A DNA stretch of 64,000 nucleotides from Bacillus mycoides (GTDB lineage Bacteria > Bacillota > Bacilli > Bacillales > Bacillaceae_G): contig NZ_LXLV01000032.1 of assembly GCF_001757995.1 (NCBI RefSeq), positions 40,572 through 104,571 on the forward strand, in the 5' to 3' direction. Below are positions 35,178-44,021 of the stretch, in pieces. Each line of letters starts with the position of its first letter. Position 1 is the first letter of the stretch. The translations under genes were made by a program, and so were the position numbers. The notes under the pieces were generated by a model. It was not told where the DNA came from. It was given only the letters and a program-made list of their open reading frames with translations, and did no database searches.

Positions 35178-35660
35178 ATGAAACAAGTTACGACACTCTT
35201 TTTAAAGCTAGCTATTATTTTTATAGGAATCCCAGTTCTTGCATTGTGCATATTTTTGGTGCCTAAGATCGGGAATTTTGCTGGAGAATTGTATCCAGAT
35301 ATTGCTTATATGAAATCTCTCATTTTAATCGATATGTATGCGGCAGCGATACCTTTTTACTTTGCTCTGTATCAAGCTTTTAAACTTTTAAGCTATATTG
35401 ATAAAAACCAAGCGTTCTCGGAATTATCGGTAAACGCTTTAAAGAATATAAAATACTGTGCCATCACGATCAGTACCTTGTACTTGCTAGGTATGCCACT
35501 CTACTATCTCATGGCGAAAAAAATTGATCCTCCAAGTTTCATACCAATCGGATTGACCATCATTTTCGCCTCTATGGTAATCGCCGTTTTTGCTGCTGTT
35601 CTCCAAAGACTTTTACAAGAAGCTATTAATATAAAATCAGAAAATGATTTAACGGTCTGA
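35178..35660 (+). CDS. DUF2975 membrane protein
   Basis: The 160-residue protein has four hydrophobic helices. The start MKQVTTLFLKLAIIFIGIPV has gaggtg 6 bases upstream. The central segment 'SYIDKNQAFSELSVNALKNI' is characteristic of DUF2975. It is followed 10 bases later by a small HTH regulator; this membrane protein/HTH pair is a common two-gene unit in Firmicutes with a presumed regulatory role. Confidence 0.85.
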   Translation: MKQVTTLFLKLAIIFIGIPVLALCIFLVPKIGNFAGELYPDIAYMKSLILIDMYAAAIPFYFALYQAFKLLSYIDKNQAFSELSVNALKNIKYCAITISTLYLLGMPLYYLMAKKIDPPSFIPIGLTIIFASMVIAVFAAVLQRLLQEAINIKSENDLTV

Positions 35661-35670
35661 GGTGGAGGAT

Positions 35671-35889
35671 ATGGCAATTATTATTAATATTGATGTGATG
35701 TTAGCAAAACGAAAAATGAGCGTAACGGAGCTTTCGGAGAGGGTCGGGATTACGATGGCGAATCTTTCCATTCTGAAAAATGGGAAAGCAAAAGCGGTTC
35801 GTTTTTCAACATTAGAAGCGATATGTAAGACTTTAGATTGTCAACCAGGTGATATTTTGGAGTACAAAAGCGACGAATACACTCAATAA
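35671..35889 (+). CDS. Small XRE/Cro-type helix-turn-helix regulator (YozG-like)
   Basis: The 72-residue protein is almost entirely one HTH domain: 'MLAKRKMSVTELSERVGITM' then 'NLSILKNGKAKAVRFSTLEA' and 'CKTLDCQPGDILEY'. Start ATG follows ggtggagg. Coupled to the DUF2975 gene. A perfect 15-bp terminator follows. Confidence 0.88.
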   Translation: MAIIINIDVMLAKRKMSVTELSERVGITMANLSILKNGKAKAVRFSTLEAICKTLDCQPGDILEYKSDEYTQ

Positions 35890-35935
35890 AAACCGACAAC
35901 AACTTTCTTCAACCAATGGGATTAAATTGTGAAAC

Positions 35936-35973
35936 GCAGAGAAGGGATAGCGATTAAGCTATCCCTTCTCTGC
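35936..35973 (+). terminator. Terminator of the DUF2975-HTH pair
   Basis: Perfect 15-bp arms gcagagaagggatag/ctatcccttctctgc with an 8-base loop. Confidence 0.75.
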
Positions 35974-36053
35974 ATTTATTATTGTTATTTAATTTATCTT
36001 TAATTACTTTAAATTCAGTATTACATATAAATGGTATGTTTTATTATCAATCT

Positions 36054-37973
36054 CTATTTCCTGTTTTTCATTTCCTCTTTCATACTTTCCACAAACGCAT
36101 CTAGCGCAACAACTTCTGACTTCTCTTCACCATATTTACGTACATTTACAGCTTCGCTTTCCATTTCCTTATCCCCAATAACAAGAACATAAGGAACTTT
36201 TTGCATTTGCACTTCTCTTATTTTATATCCTAATTTTTCATCTCGCATATCTTGCTCAACACGAATGCCAGCTTGTGCTAATTTATCTACAACCTCATTT
36301 ACGTATTGTTCATGTACTGCATTTGAAACTGGAATTACTTTCACTTGAACTGGTGCCACCCACGCTGGGAACGCGCCTCCAAAGTGCTCAATTAATATTG
36401 CTAAGAAGCGATCTAAAGATCCTAAAACTGCTCGGTGGATGACAACTGGTCTTCTCTTTTCATTCTTCTCATCTATATAATTTAAATCGAATTTCTCTGG
36501 CATTTGGAAATCGAGCTGGATTGTTCCGCACTGATGACTTCTATTTAAAGCATCTTTAATATGGAAATCAATTTTCGGTCCGTAAAATGCACCGTCACCT
36601 TCATTTAGTCTGTATTTATAATTTAATGATTGTAATACATTCGCTAATGCTGCTTCTGCTTGCTCCCATAACTTATCATCACCCATTGAATCTTCTGGAC
36701 GAGTAGAAAGCTCTACTTCATACTGGAATCCAAAAGTTTTATATACGTAATCAATTTGCGCCATTACTGATTTGATTTCATCTTCAATTTGTTCTGGAGT
36801 TACAAATAAATGAGCATCATCTTGGCAGAAAGTACGAACTCTTAATAATCCGTTTAAAGCGCCACTAAATTCATGTCGATGTACTTGACCGAACTCACAC
36901 ATGCGAATCGGTAATTCACGATAAGAGTGCAATTTGTTTTTAAACATAAGCATATGTCCAGGGCAGTTCATCGGTTTTAATGCAAAACTTTTATTATCCA
37001 CTTCTGAGAAATACATATTATCTTTATAATGTCCCCAGTGTCCTGACTTCTCCCATAATTCTTGATTCATCATAAATGGAGTACGCACTTCTTGATAATT
37101 GTACTCTTTTTGAATTTCTCTTAAAAATGCTTCTAATTCGTTGCGGATAATCTGTCCTTTCGGCAAGTAAAACGGCATGCCCGGAGCTTCTTCCGAAAAC
37201 ATAAACAATTCAAGTTCACTACCTAATTTTCGATGATTTCTCTTCGCAGCCTCTTCAACAAAATGCAAATAATTTTCTAATTCTTTTTGTGAAGCAAATG
37301 CAACGCCATATATACGCTGAAGCACTTGATTATTACTATCACCTCGCCAATATGCACCGGAAACGTTAGTTAATTGAAATGCTTTCAAATAGCCTGTTGA
37401 CGGTAAATGTGGTCCTCTACATAAATCTACAAATTCACCTTGTTTATATAGTGTTACACTTTCCCCATTAGGGATTGCTTCTAAAAGTTCTAATTTCAAG
37501 TGATCGTTCATTTCTTTAAACAGTTTTTTTGCCTCTTCTCGTGAGACCTCAACTCGTTCTATCTTTACATTTTCATTTATAATCTTTTTCATTTCTTTTT
37601 CGATTTTCGGTAAATCTTCTACGTTTACACTACTCGGAAGATCCATATCATAATAAAATCCATTTTCAATAACAGGCCCTACACCCAGGTTTATGTCACC
37701 ATACATTCTTTTTACAGCTTGAGCTAAAATATGTGCAGCGGAGTGTCTTGCAATTTCTACACCTTCATTTGAATCTATAGTAATGATTTCTACTTCCGCA
37801 TTTTCTTCAATGTTTCGGCGTAAATCAAAAAATTGATTGTTTACTTTTCCTGCAACTGCTTTCTTTTTTAAACTACTGCTAATGGATCCAGCAATTTCTT
37901 CTAAAGTAATTCCTTTCACAAATTCTTTCACGCTACCATCTAGAAATTTAATTTCGATCATCTGTTCTTTCAT
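36054..37973 (-). CDS. thrS: Threonyl-tRNA synthetase
   Basis: The 639-residue enzyme has the full domain series: TGS (1-62), editing domain with 'HSAAHILAQAVKRMYGD' (about 75-90), class II catalytic core, and C-terminal anticodon-binding domain (from about 540). The core includes 'PMNCPGHMLMFKN' and 'QCGTIQLDFQMPEKFDLNY'. It charges tRNA-Thr and clears mischarged serine. Transcription is controlled by two successive T-box leaders directly upstream, each with its own terminator, so uncharged tRNA-Thr should be needed twice. B. cereus-group genomes can carry a second paralogue; the symbol is by function. Confidence 0.95.
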   Translation of the reverse strand: MKEQMIEIKFLDGSVKEFVKGITLEEIAGSISSSLKKKAVAGKVNNQFFDLRRNIEENAEVEIITIDSNEGVEIARHSAAHILAQAVKRMYGDINLGVGPVIENGFYYDMDLPSSVNVEDLPKIEKEMKKIINENVKIERVEVSREEAKKLFKEMNDHLKLELLEAIPNGESVTLYKQGEFVDLCRGPHLPSTGYLKAFQLTNVSGAYWRGDSNNQVLQRIYGVAFASQKELENYLHFVEEAAKRNHRKLGSELELFMFSEEAPGMPFYLPKGQIIRNELEAFLREIQKEYNYQEVRTPFMMNQELWEKSGHWGHYKDNMYFSEVDNKSFALKPMNCPGHMLMFKNKLHSYRELPIRMCEFGQVHRHEFSGALNGLLRVRTFCQDDAHLFVTPEQIEDEIKSVMAQIDYVYKTFGFQYEVELSTRPEDSMGDDKLWEQAEAALANVLQSLNYKYRLNEGDGAFYGPKIDFHIKDALNRSHQCGTIQLDFQMPEKFDLNYIDEKNEKRRPVVIHRAVLGSLDRFLAILIEHFGGAFPAWVAPVQVKVIPVSNAVHEQYVNEVVDKLAQAGIRVEQDMRDEKLGYKIREVQMQKVPYVLVIGDKEMESEAVNVRKYGEEKSEVVALDAFVESMKEEMKNRK

Positions 37974-37995
37974 TTTTCATCTCTCCATTTCATAA

Positions 37996-38235
37996 TAAAA
38001 AGCACACTCATCCCTAATATAGGGACGAGCGTGCTTTTACCCGTGGTTCCACCCAGATTCCCATCACTAAATGCAATGGCTTCTTTTACGGTAACGTCGT
38101 TTACACGGCACTAGATACTTTGTTTCCCCAGTGCAGCTCTAAGGTGGTAAGTTATTTTTCTGCGTTAGGAAGTTCTCAGCTTTCCTTCCCTCTCTGTATA
38201 ACCGGGTAAAATAACTCGTGTCCTTTTCTTCGCTT
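37996..38235 (-). promoter_or_regulatory. T-box riboswitch, gene-proximal copy
   Basis: The conserved T-box GGTGGAACCACGG appears as its complement at 38042-38054. It is followed in the transcript by a strong terminator (agcacgctcgtccc ... gggatgagtgtgct, about 37998-38037). The specifier region reads CTTACCACCTTA, giving an ACC threonine codon (38144-38149), and agctgcactgggg lies at 38125-38140. Confidence 0.88.
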
Positions 38236-38253
38236 ATTATAAAATTGAATGCA

Positions 38254-38500
38254 AAAAAAGCATATTCATCCCTAAATATAGGGACGAATATGCTTATATC
38301 CGTGGTTCCACCCAGATTCCCATCGAAAAAAGACGATGGCTTCTTTTGCGGTAACGTCGCTTACACGGCACTAGATACTTAATTTCCCCAGTGCAGCTCT
38401 AAGGTGGTAAGTTATTTTTCTGCGTTAGGAAGTTCTCAGCTTTCCTTCCTTCTCTGTATAACCGGGTAAAATAACTTGTGTCCTTTTCTTTGCTTTTATA
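38254..38500 (-). promoter_or_regulatory. T-box riboswitch, distal copy
   Basis: A second complete leader with the same parts: T-box complement at 38301-38313, terminator arms agcatattcgtccc/gggatgaatatgct (38258-38296), and specifier ACC candidates at 38403-38408. It is nearly identical to the proximal copy across Stem I but differs in the terminator and Stem II/III loops. Confidence 0.88.
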
Positions 38501-38623
38501 AGTACATCCATTAATTGTTATTTACTATATCTTATTCAATTTATTTTTGCAAGTGTTTAAAAAATATTTTTTCATTAATAAAAAAGAAACCAAAAATCCA
38601 CTTTTGGTTTCCCCTTCTCTTTA

Positions 38624-39331
38624 TTACCAATCTTGTGGTTCGTAATTTAAGTCTGAAAATAGGCGTTTTTTCTCTTTTTTCGATAAATCTCTCCACTGTC
38701 CAACCGGTAAATTATTCAATTCAATATTCATAATTCTCGTACGTTTTAACGTATATACTTGATAACCTAAAGCTTCACACATACGGCGAATTTGACGATT
38801 TAGCCCCTGTGTTAAAATAATTTTGAACTCATATTTTGATAACTGTGTAATCTCACAAGGAAGAGTTTTTGTATCTAAAATTTTAACACCTGCTGCCATT
38901 TTCTCTAAAAACTCCGATGTAATCGGTTTATCTACTGAAACAATATATTCTTTTTCATGTTTATTTTCAGCACGTAAAATCTCATTAACAATATCGCCAT
39001 CATTCGTTAACAAAATTAAACCGTCTGAGTCTTTATCAAGACGTCCAATATGACTAATTCGTAAAGGATGATTCACTAAATCGATAATATTACCTTTTAC
39101 TGCTTTTTCACTTGTACATGTAATACCTACTGGTTTATTTAAAGCGATATATACGTGATCTCGAGCAATACGAAGTTGCTCTCCATTTACGCGCACATCA
39201 TCACCTGGATTTACTTGGTCACCAATTTTTGCAACCTTACCGTTAATAATTACTCTTCTCTCATTAATTAATTTATCTGCTCCACGTCGAGACGCTTTTC
39301 CAGCTTCACTAATAAATTTATTGATACGCAA
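38624..39331 (-). CDS. RluB/RluF-family pseudouridine synthase
   Basis: The 235-residue protein has an N-terminal S4 RNA-binding domain (MRINKFISEAGKASRRGADK) and the catalytic motif 'HIGRLDKDSDGLILLTND' with the active-site Asp. The C-terminal part carries 'LTQGLNRQIRRMCEALGY'. This set matches 23S rRNA pseudouridine-2604 synthase RluF or a close relative. The TTG at 39331 is chosen because it gives the normal family start and has aagga upstream. The gene ends near a poly-T hairpin. Confidence 0.87.
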   Translation of the reverse strand: MRINKFISEAGKASRRGADKLINERRVIINGKVAKIGDQVNPGDDVRVNGEQLRIARDHVYIALNKPVGITCTSEKAVKGNIIDLVNHPLRISHIGRLDKDSDGLILLTNDGDIVNEILRAENKHEKEYIVSVDKPITSEFLEKMAAGVKILDTKTLPCEITQLSKYEFKIILTQGLNRQIRRMCEALGYQVYTLKRTRIMNIELNNLPVGQWRDLSKKEKKRLFSDLNYEPQDW

Positions 39332-39517
39332 ATTAGGCACATCCTTTTCTAAAAAAAATTTCAAGCTCACACTGCTTCTACCGTACAATACAAAAGGGTA
39401 AGCCTCCTATTATAACTTAAATATATTAACATGAAAGGGTATATAACGTCTTCTATTAATTACTCATTTATAAGAAAATATCATTATTATACATTCATTT
39501 ATGCACGTTTTGTACAC

Positions 39518-40138
39518 TTAATATACAAGCCACTCTTCCTTACATACAGCTTGTTTACTTCTTATATCTTCTAAATCTTCATGAATATTAGCTAGTTTAT
39601 ACAACTCAGGGAAAATCTCTTCTACATAATTTTGATGCGCCATTTCATCTTTCCAATAAGTTAACACTATGTAACGATTTTCAGTTTTTAAAGACTTCCC
39701 AATAACGCCACCTAACATCCCTTTTGCATTTTCCATTCCTTTATTCCAAATTGTTTCTTGCTTATGTAAGAATTGCTTTTCCTTTTCTTCCTTTACATCA
39801 CAAATTGCAACTCTTACAAATGCTCCTTGTGTAATTACATCTTTCATAGACGTTTCTGTTATATCATACAACGCTTGAAACATCTCGATATTACAGGAAA
39901 TATATGTACCTTCTTGATTACTATTTAGAAAAATTGTATCATGAGCATCATTCATAAACGATTGATATGCATTTCTATCTGCCCATAAAGTAAATACACA
40001 TGCTTCCTCTTCACTCCACCCACCAAATTGTCCATTAAATCCATCTAAATGCTGTAAATCACGCCATTTTTCTTGAGCAGCCGCAAACATCTCCCTTTTC
40101 TCTTCTTCCACTTTGCAAAATATTGTTTTTAGTAACAT
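39518..40138 (-). CDS. Two-domain ABM-like/DUF4937 protein (YdbC-like)
   Basis: The 206-residue protein consists of two ferredoxin-like alpha+beta halves: 'MLLKTIFCKVEEEKREMFAA...GWSEEEACVFTLWADRNAYQ' and 'GAFVRVAICDVKEEKEKQFL...VLTYWKDEMAHQNYVE'. This is the antibiotic-biosynthesis-monooxygenase-like fold of DUF4937/YdbC proteins. ATG 40138 has the ribosome site ggggga. No cofactor motif is visible; function unknown. Confidence 0.7.
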   Translation of the reverse strand: MLLKTIFCKVEEEKREMFAAAQEKWRDLQHLDGFNGQFGGWSEEEACVFTLWADRNAYQSFMNDAHDTIFLNSNQEGTYISCNIEMFQALYDITETSMKDVITQGAFVRVAICDVKEEKEKQFLHKQETIWNKGMENAKGMLGGVIGKSLKTENRYIVLTYWKDEMAHQNYVEEIFPELYKLANIHEDLEDIRSKQAVCKEEWLVY

Positions 40139-40359
40139 TTCTAGTTCCCCCTTATAATACAATCTCCCTCTTACAACAATTAGTTTACATAACAAAACTA
40201 TAGTAACTTACAGTTTCTACTTTTGTACAATACACAAACAATCATTTTGTAGCACTATATCTATCAAACCATCTATCTATGTTCATTTCAAATAATTATG
40301 AATATAAAAAAGATGTAGCCCTATACGAATTACATCTAAATCTTATCTCCCTTGTATAT

Positions 40360-40668
40360 CTATTGCTCAAATAAATAATACGTAATTTCTCCCGGATAAT
40401 GTAATATAGTTACATTTCGCTCCCCTTTTTTAAAACTAACAGTATGCCCATTTTCACCTAAGTTCTCCCATCCACCTGCATTCGTAATAGGCATTACACT
40501 TATATATTTATAATCCTCTTCATTATCATCGTTAATATGTATTGCTGACATTGGTACTGGAAAATCTTCAATTTTAGATTCTTTATTCATATATATGAGT
40601 GCAAATAAACCAACCAATAACATAGCCGTTGCACTATTTGAAACTAGTTTTCTTTTATTCATTTTCAC
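40360..40668 (-). CDS. Small membrane-anchored protein of unknown function
   Basis: The 102-residue protein has one N-terminal hydrophobic span (residues about 10-27, 'SATAMLLVGLFALIYM') and an extracytoplasmic domain with 'ISVMPITNAGGWENLGENG'. The GTG start has gggga 7 bases upstream; ATG at 40662 is an alternative. I do not recognise the family. It is divergent from the next anchored protein. Confidence 0.6.
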   Translation of the reverse strand: MKMNKRKLVSNSATAMLLVGLFALIYMNKESKIEDFPVPMSAIHINDDNEEDYKYISVMPITNAGGWENLGENGHTVSFKKGERNVTILHYPGEITYYLFEQ

Positions 40669-40834
40669 TAAAAATCCCCTTTCTCACATATTACTTTCAT
40701 CATTTTACTAATTTTAATTATTTATGTATAGAAAAGATGTAATTCAAATCTCTTCTAACCTATTTTCACTATTTAAAACAACATTATTGTTATATATTAT
40801 AATTATAAGTTTTTATTTTTGGAGGCGTTACATA

Positions 40835-41410
40835 TTGAAGAAATTATTTTTTACTAAATGGACAGTTGTTATTTTTATTTTCATCATTTTCGGTACGATT
40901 TTCTACGTAACTAATGTTAAAAATAACAACGAAAAAGTAACTGTAGAAACAGTGGATACAAAAACTTTTAAAGCTAAATTACAACCTAAAATTAATGAAT
41001 TAACTACTAACTATAATGACATCATTGAGAAAGATTGGTTGCCCGCCTGGGAAGAGATTAACACGAATGGAGATGCAGTAGATAGAAATAAGCTATTAGT
41101 TACAATGAGTGCTGTTTCCAAGCAATATGAAACAATTATGAAAGAAATAGACACGATAAAAATTGAAGAAAACATAACAGATATACATATACAAGAACAA
41201 CTAATCCAATTCACAACTCAGTTTAAAGCTGCATCAAACTTCATGAAAAATGCAGCAGATTTAATTATTGATAAATACAATAATTCTACTCCAGCCAATG
41301 AAATAATTGAAGAGACAAAACAGGCTTTAGGGCTTGCGGATCAACATATTGTCATCGCTTTATCTACTTTAAATGAAATTGAAGATAAATTAGGACTTTC
41401 TAAAAAATAA
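40835..41410 (+). CDS. Membrane-anchored helical protein of unknown function
   Basis: A 191-residue protein from TTG 40835, which has ggagg 9 bases upstream; the longer frame to 40724 does not. It has one hydrophobic span (WTVVIFIFIIFGTIFYV) and a long helical extracytoplasmic part ('KLQPKINELTTNYNDIIEKD', 'QFTTQFKAASNFMKNAADL'), probably a coiled-coil bundle. No enzymatic motif. Family not recognised. Confidence 0.65.
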   Translation: MKKLFFTKWTVVIFIFIIFGTIFYVTNVKNNNEKVTVETVDTKTFKAKLQPKINELTTNYNDIIEKDWLPAWEEINTNGDAVDRNKLLVTMSAVSKQYETIMKEIDTIKIEENITDIHIQEQLIQFTTQFKAASNFMKNAADLIIDKYNNSTPANEIIEETKQALGLADQHIVIALSTLNEIEDKLGLSKK

Positions 41411-41528
41411 AACTGTTTACTATTTTAAAATAAAAAATGATTGCAATTCTCATTTTGTCTGTCTATAATATTTTTATTGATTTATAATCAATGCGTTTAA
41501 GTTATTAATTTTATAATTCGGATGAACC

Positions 41529-41745
41529 ATTCAGGAGAAGGTCTATTGATCTACCGACGGGGCAAAAAGTTGTTAAACCAACTTTGAAACTCTCAGGTCT
41601 TGGTTACAAGTAGAACTGCATGGGGACGAATCTCTGGAGAGACTCCCTCTCGCTTTTAATAGCGCGGAGGAAAACGAGCGCCGAAGGAGCAAATCCGCTA
41701 TTTTAGCGGATAATCTCTCAGGTAAAAAGGACAGAGACAAGCGAA
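41529..41745 (+). promoter_or_regulatory. Tandem glycine riboswitch
   Basis: Two aptamers follow one another. The first (about 41529-41612) contains gaccgacgggg-type 'ctaccgacggggc' and 'ctctcaggtctt'. The second (about 41628-41740) contains 'ggagagactccctc', 'gcgccgaaggagc' and 'ctctcaggtaaaaaggacag'. The gcCGAaGgaGC and ACTCTCAGGT-type boxes are the glycine riboswitch signatures. A terminator hairpin lies between it and the symporter gene. As drawn from known cases, glycine binding should turn the downstream gene on. Confidence 0.9.
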
Positions 41746-41798
41746 AGAAAATGCCGATTTGTATCGGTTTATTTTTCTATTCCTTGTTTCTCCAGAGA

Positions 41799-41832
41799 CC
41801 ATTTCATTTACTTGAAGTGGTTTTTATTTTTT
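41799..41832 (+). terminator. Expression-platform terminator of the glycine riboswitch
   Basis: Stem accatttca/tgaagtggt followed by ttttattttttt, 20 bases before the symporter start. Confidence 0.65.
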
Positions 41833-41851
41833 CTAAAAAAGGAGAATAAAG

Positions 41852-43219
41852 ATGGAGACAGTAAGTAAAGTATTAGAACAAATTAATCAGTATGTGTGGG
41901 GGTTGCCAACTTTGTTGCTACTCGTTGGAACTGGTATCATTCTCACAGTGCGCTTAAAAGGTTTACAGTTTAGTAAACTAATATACGCTCACAAACTAGC
42001 TTTTAAAAAATCAGAGGATACATCATCTTCTGGAGATATTAGTCACTTCCAAGCACTTATGACGGCTATGGCTGCAACGATTGGTATGGGAAATATAGCA
42101 GGTGTCGCAACTGCTGTGACGATTGGTGGACCCGGCGCAATCTTTTGGATGTGGATTACTGCTTTATTCGGAATGGCAACAAAGTATGCCGAAGCAATCC
42201 TTGCGGTGAAATACCGTGTTAGTAATGAAAATGGTGAATACTCTGGTGGACCAATGTATTATTTAGAACGTGGTTTAGGGAAAAAGTGGCTGGCTGTTTT
42301 ATTCGCTATATTCGGCACAGCTGCTTCTTTCGGTATCGGTAATATGGTTCAATCTAATTCAGTTGCAGAGGCAATGCGAATCAACTTCTCTTTCCCTCCT
42401 GCATTAACTGGTATATTCATGTCATTCTTAATCGCTATCGTTATTTTAGGTGGTGTAAAAAAAATCGGGAAAGTGACAGGATTTATCGTTCCTATTAAAG
42501 CTTTCTTTTATATAATTGCTGGTCTTATTATTATTTTCTATCACTTTGATCAAATTCCAGAAGCATTTTCACTTATTTTTTCTGGTGCATTTAATGGTAC
42601 TGCAGCTGCTGGTGGTTTTATTGGAGCAACAGTTGCATCAGCTATTCAAATAGGAATGGCGCGCGGTGTATTTGCGAACGAAGCTGGTTTAGGTAGTGCT
42701 CCTATTGCTGCGGCTGCTGCCAAAACAGATTCACCTGCAAAACAAGCTTTAGTTTCTATGACTGGTACTTTTCTCGATACATTTATTGTATGTACAATTA
42801 CTGGTCTTGTATTAATTACAACAGGTGCATGGAAATCTGGTAAAACCGGCGTTGAAGCTACAACATTAGCATTCCAATCTGTATTCGGTACTGCTGGTAG
42901 TATGATTCTCGGTATCGCCATTATATTATTCGCCTACTCTACTATATTAGGATGGTCGTATTACGGTGAGAAATGTGTAGCTTATTTATTTGGACAAGGT
43001 GCTGTACGATATTATAAAGCAATCTTTATCGTTATGATAGCTATTGGAGCTAATTTAAAGTTAGGTGTTGTATGGACATTTGCTGATATTGCAAATGGAC
43101 TTATGGCGATTCCAAACTTAATTGGTCTAATTGGATTAAGTGGTGTAGTTGTCGCTGAAACAAATCGGTTTTTACAAGCAGAGAAATTAAAAGAACGCAA
43201 TAAAAAACAGGCAAGTTAA
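41852..43219 (+). CDS. AGCS-family sodium:alanine/glycine symporter
   Basis: The 455-residue protein has about eleven helices and the family signature 'GGPGAIFWMWITALFGMATK' with 'ATIGMGNIAGVATA' just before it. Later conserved parts are 'ARGVFANEAGLGSAPIAAAA' and 'FQSVFGTAGSM'. AGCS carriers take up alanine or glycine with sodium. The glycine riboswitch upstream suggests glycine is the substrate here. Start ATG follows aaaggag. Confidence 0.92.
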   Translation: METVSKVLEQINQYVWGLPTLLLLVGTGIILTVRLKGLQFSKLIYAHKLAFKKSEDTSSSGDISHFQALMTAMAATIGMGNIAGVATAVTIGGPGAIFWMWITALFGMATKYAEAILAVKYRVSNENGEYSGGPMYYLERGLGKKWLAVLFAIFGTAASFGIGNMVQSNSVAEAMRINFSFPPALTGIFMSFLIAIVILGGVKKIGKVTGFIVPIKAFFYIIAGLIIIFYHFDQIPEAFSLIFSGAFNGTAAAGGFIGATVASAIQIGMARGVFANEAGLGSAPIAAAAAKTDSPAKQALVSMTGTFLDTFIVCTITGLVLITTGAWKSGKTGVEATTLAFQSVFGTAGSMILGIAIILFAYSTILGWSYYGEKCVAYLFGQGAVRYYKAIFIVMIAIGANLKLGVVWTFADIANGLMAIPNLIGLIGLSGVVVAETNRFLQAEKLKERNKKQAS

Positions 43220-43279
43220 TGTTTGCTTGAAATAAAATCCGTTCAAATTTCATTACAAATATCGATTGTATATAGAATA

Positions 43280-43312
43280 AACCCACACATTTTGAAAAAT
43301 GTGTGGGTTTTA
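43280..43312 (+). terminator. Terminator of the symporter gene
   Basis: Stem aacccacacat/atgtgtgggtt followed by tttaatt. Confidence 0.7.
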
Positions 43313-43429
43313 ATTATTGTCCACTTAAACAAACACAACTGTTAGTTTAAGAATATTCCTTCATGATTAACATAAATAACGCTTTCTTTAAACGGTATAA
43401 CTTTATTTTAAAGCCACAGTTAATCTATC

Positions 43430-43474
43430 AAAAAAGGAATGACTCATATATAATATAATGAGCATTCTTTTTTC
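43430..43474 (-). terminator. Terminator of the DinB gene
   Basis: Stem aaaaaaggaatgactcat/atgagcattctttttt, with one mismatch, 9 bases after the stop. Confidence 0.6.
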
Positions 43475-43482
43475 AAACTATA

Positions 43483-44007
43483 TTACTCCCCATCCTTCTG
43501 AACCATATGTAAATACAGTACAAAATCCATCATAGTCGACGAATGACCAAGTTGACGAATCATTGCTGTTATATTTCCTCTATGATATGTACCATGATTT
43601 ACGACGTGTTGCACTAATTCTAAAATTGAAGTATCTAGTGTCCCTGCATATGGATTCTTGATAACAAATTCAGCATTTACATCTTGTTGTGTACTTAGAA
43701 ATTCTTTATACTGATTAGCCATATTTATAAACATTTTTTCTAATTCATTTAGCGATTTTGTATCGATTTGTTTTTTAAATTTTTCACGATTTTGTATTGC
43801 TTCACTCATACTACTGCCATGTAATATGTGTAACCACACTTGATCTGTAATATAAATATGCGCAAAAGTATCCTTAATTGATGGAAATACACTCTGTATC
43901 TGTTCATTAAAAATTGTCTCATAGTTTGGTAACTCTTTTAGTCGATTGAATAATCGTGTATTAGCCCAAGCATGGTAATCAAACTGCTTTAACATATAAT
44001 CTTTCAA
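43483..44007 (-). CDS. DinB/YfiT-type four-helix protein
   Basis: The 174-residue protein begins 'LKQFDYHAWANTRLFNRLKE', the DinB opening with a metal-binding His. It continues 'AHIYITDQVWLHIL' and 'LVQHVVNHGTYHRGNITAMI', which supplies the other two His (HxxxHRG). The fold binds a nickel or zinc ion. Many members are thiol transferases using bacillithiol; the substrate is not evident. It is 14 bases downstream of the damaged DUF3891 gene and probably shared its transcript. Confidence 0.88.
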   Translation of the reverse strand: MKDYMLKQFDYHAWANTRLFNRLKELPNYETIFNEQIQSVFPSIKDTFAHIYITDQVWLHILHGSSMSEAIQNREKFKKQIDTKSLNELEKMFINMANQYKEFLSTQQDVNAEFVIKNPYAGTLDTSILELVQHVVNHGTYHRGNITAMIRQLGHSSTMMDFVLYLHMVQKDGE

Positions 44008-44021
44008 TTTAAATCGCCTCC

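Noticed and set aside
38041-38470. Direct repeat of about 230 bases, possible duplicated insertion sequence
   Set aside because: Both copies are complete T-box leaders, which explains the repetition. No transposase or target duplication.
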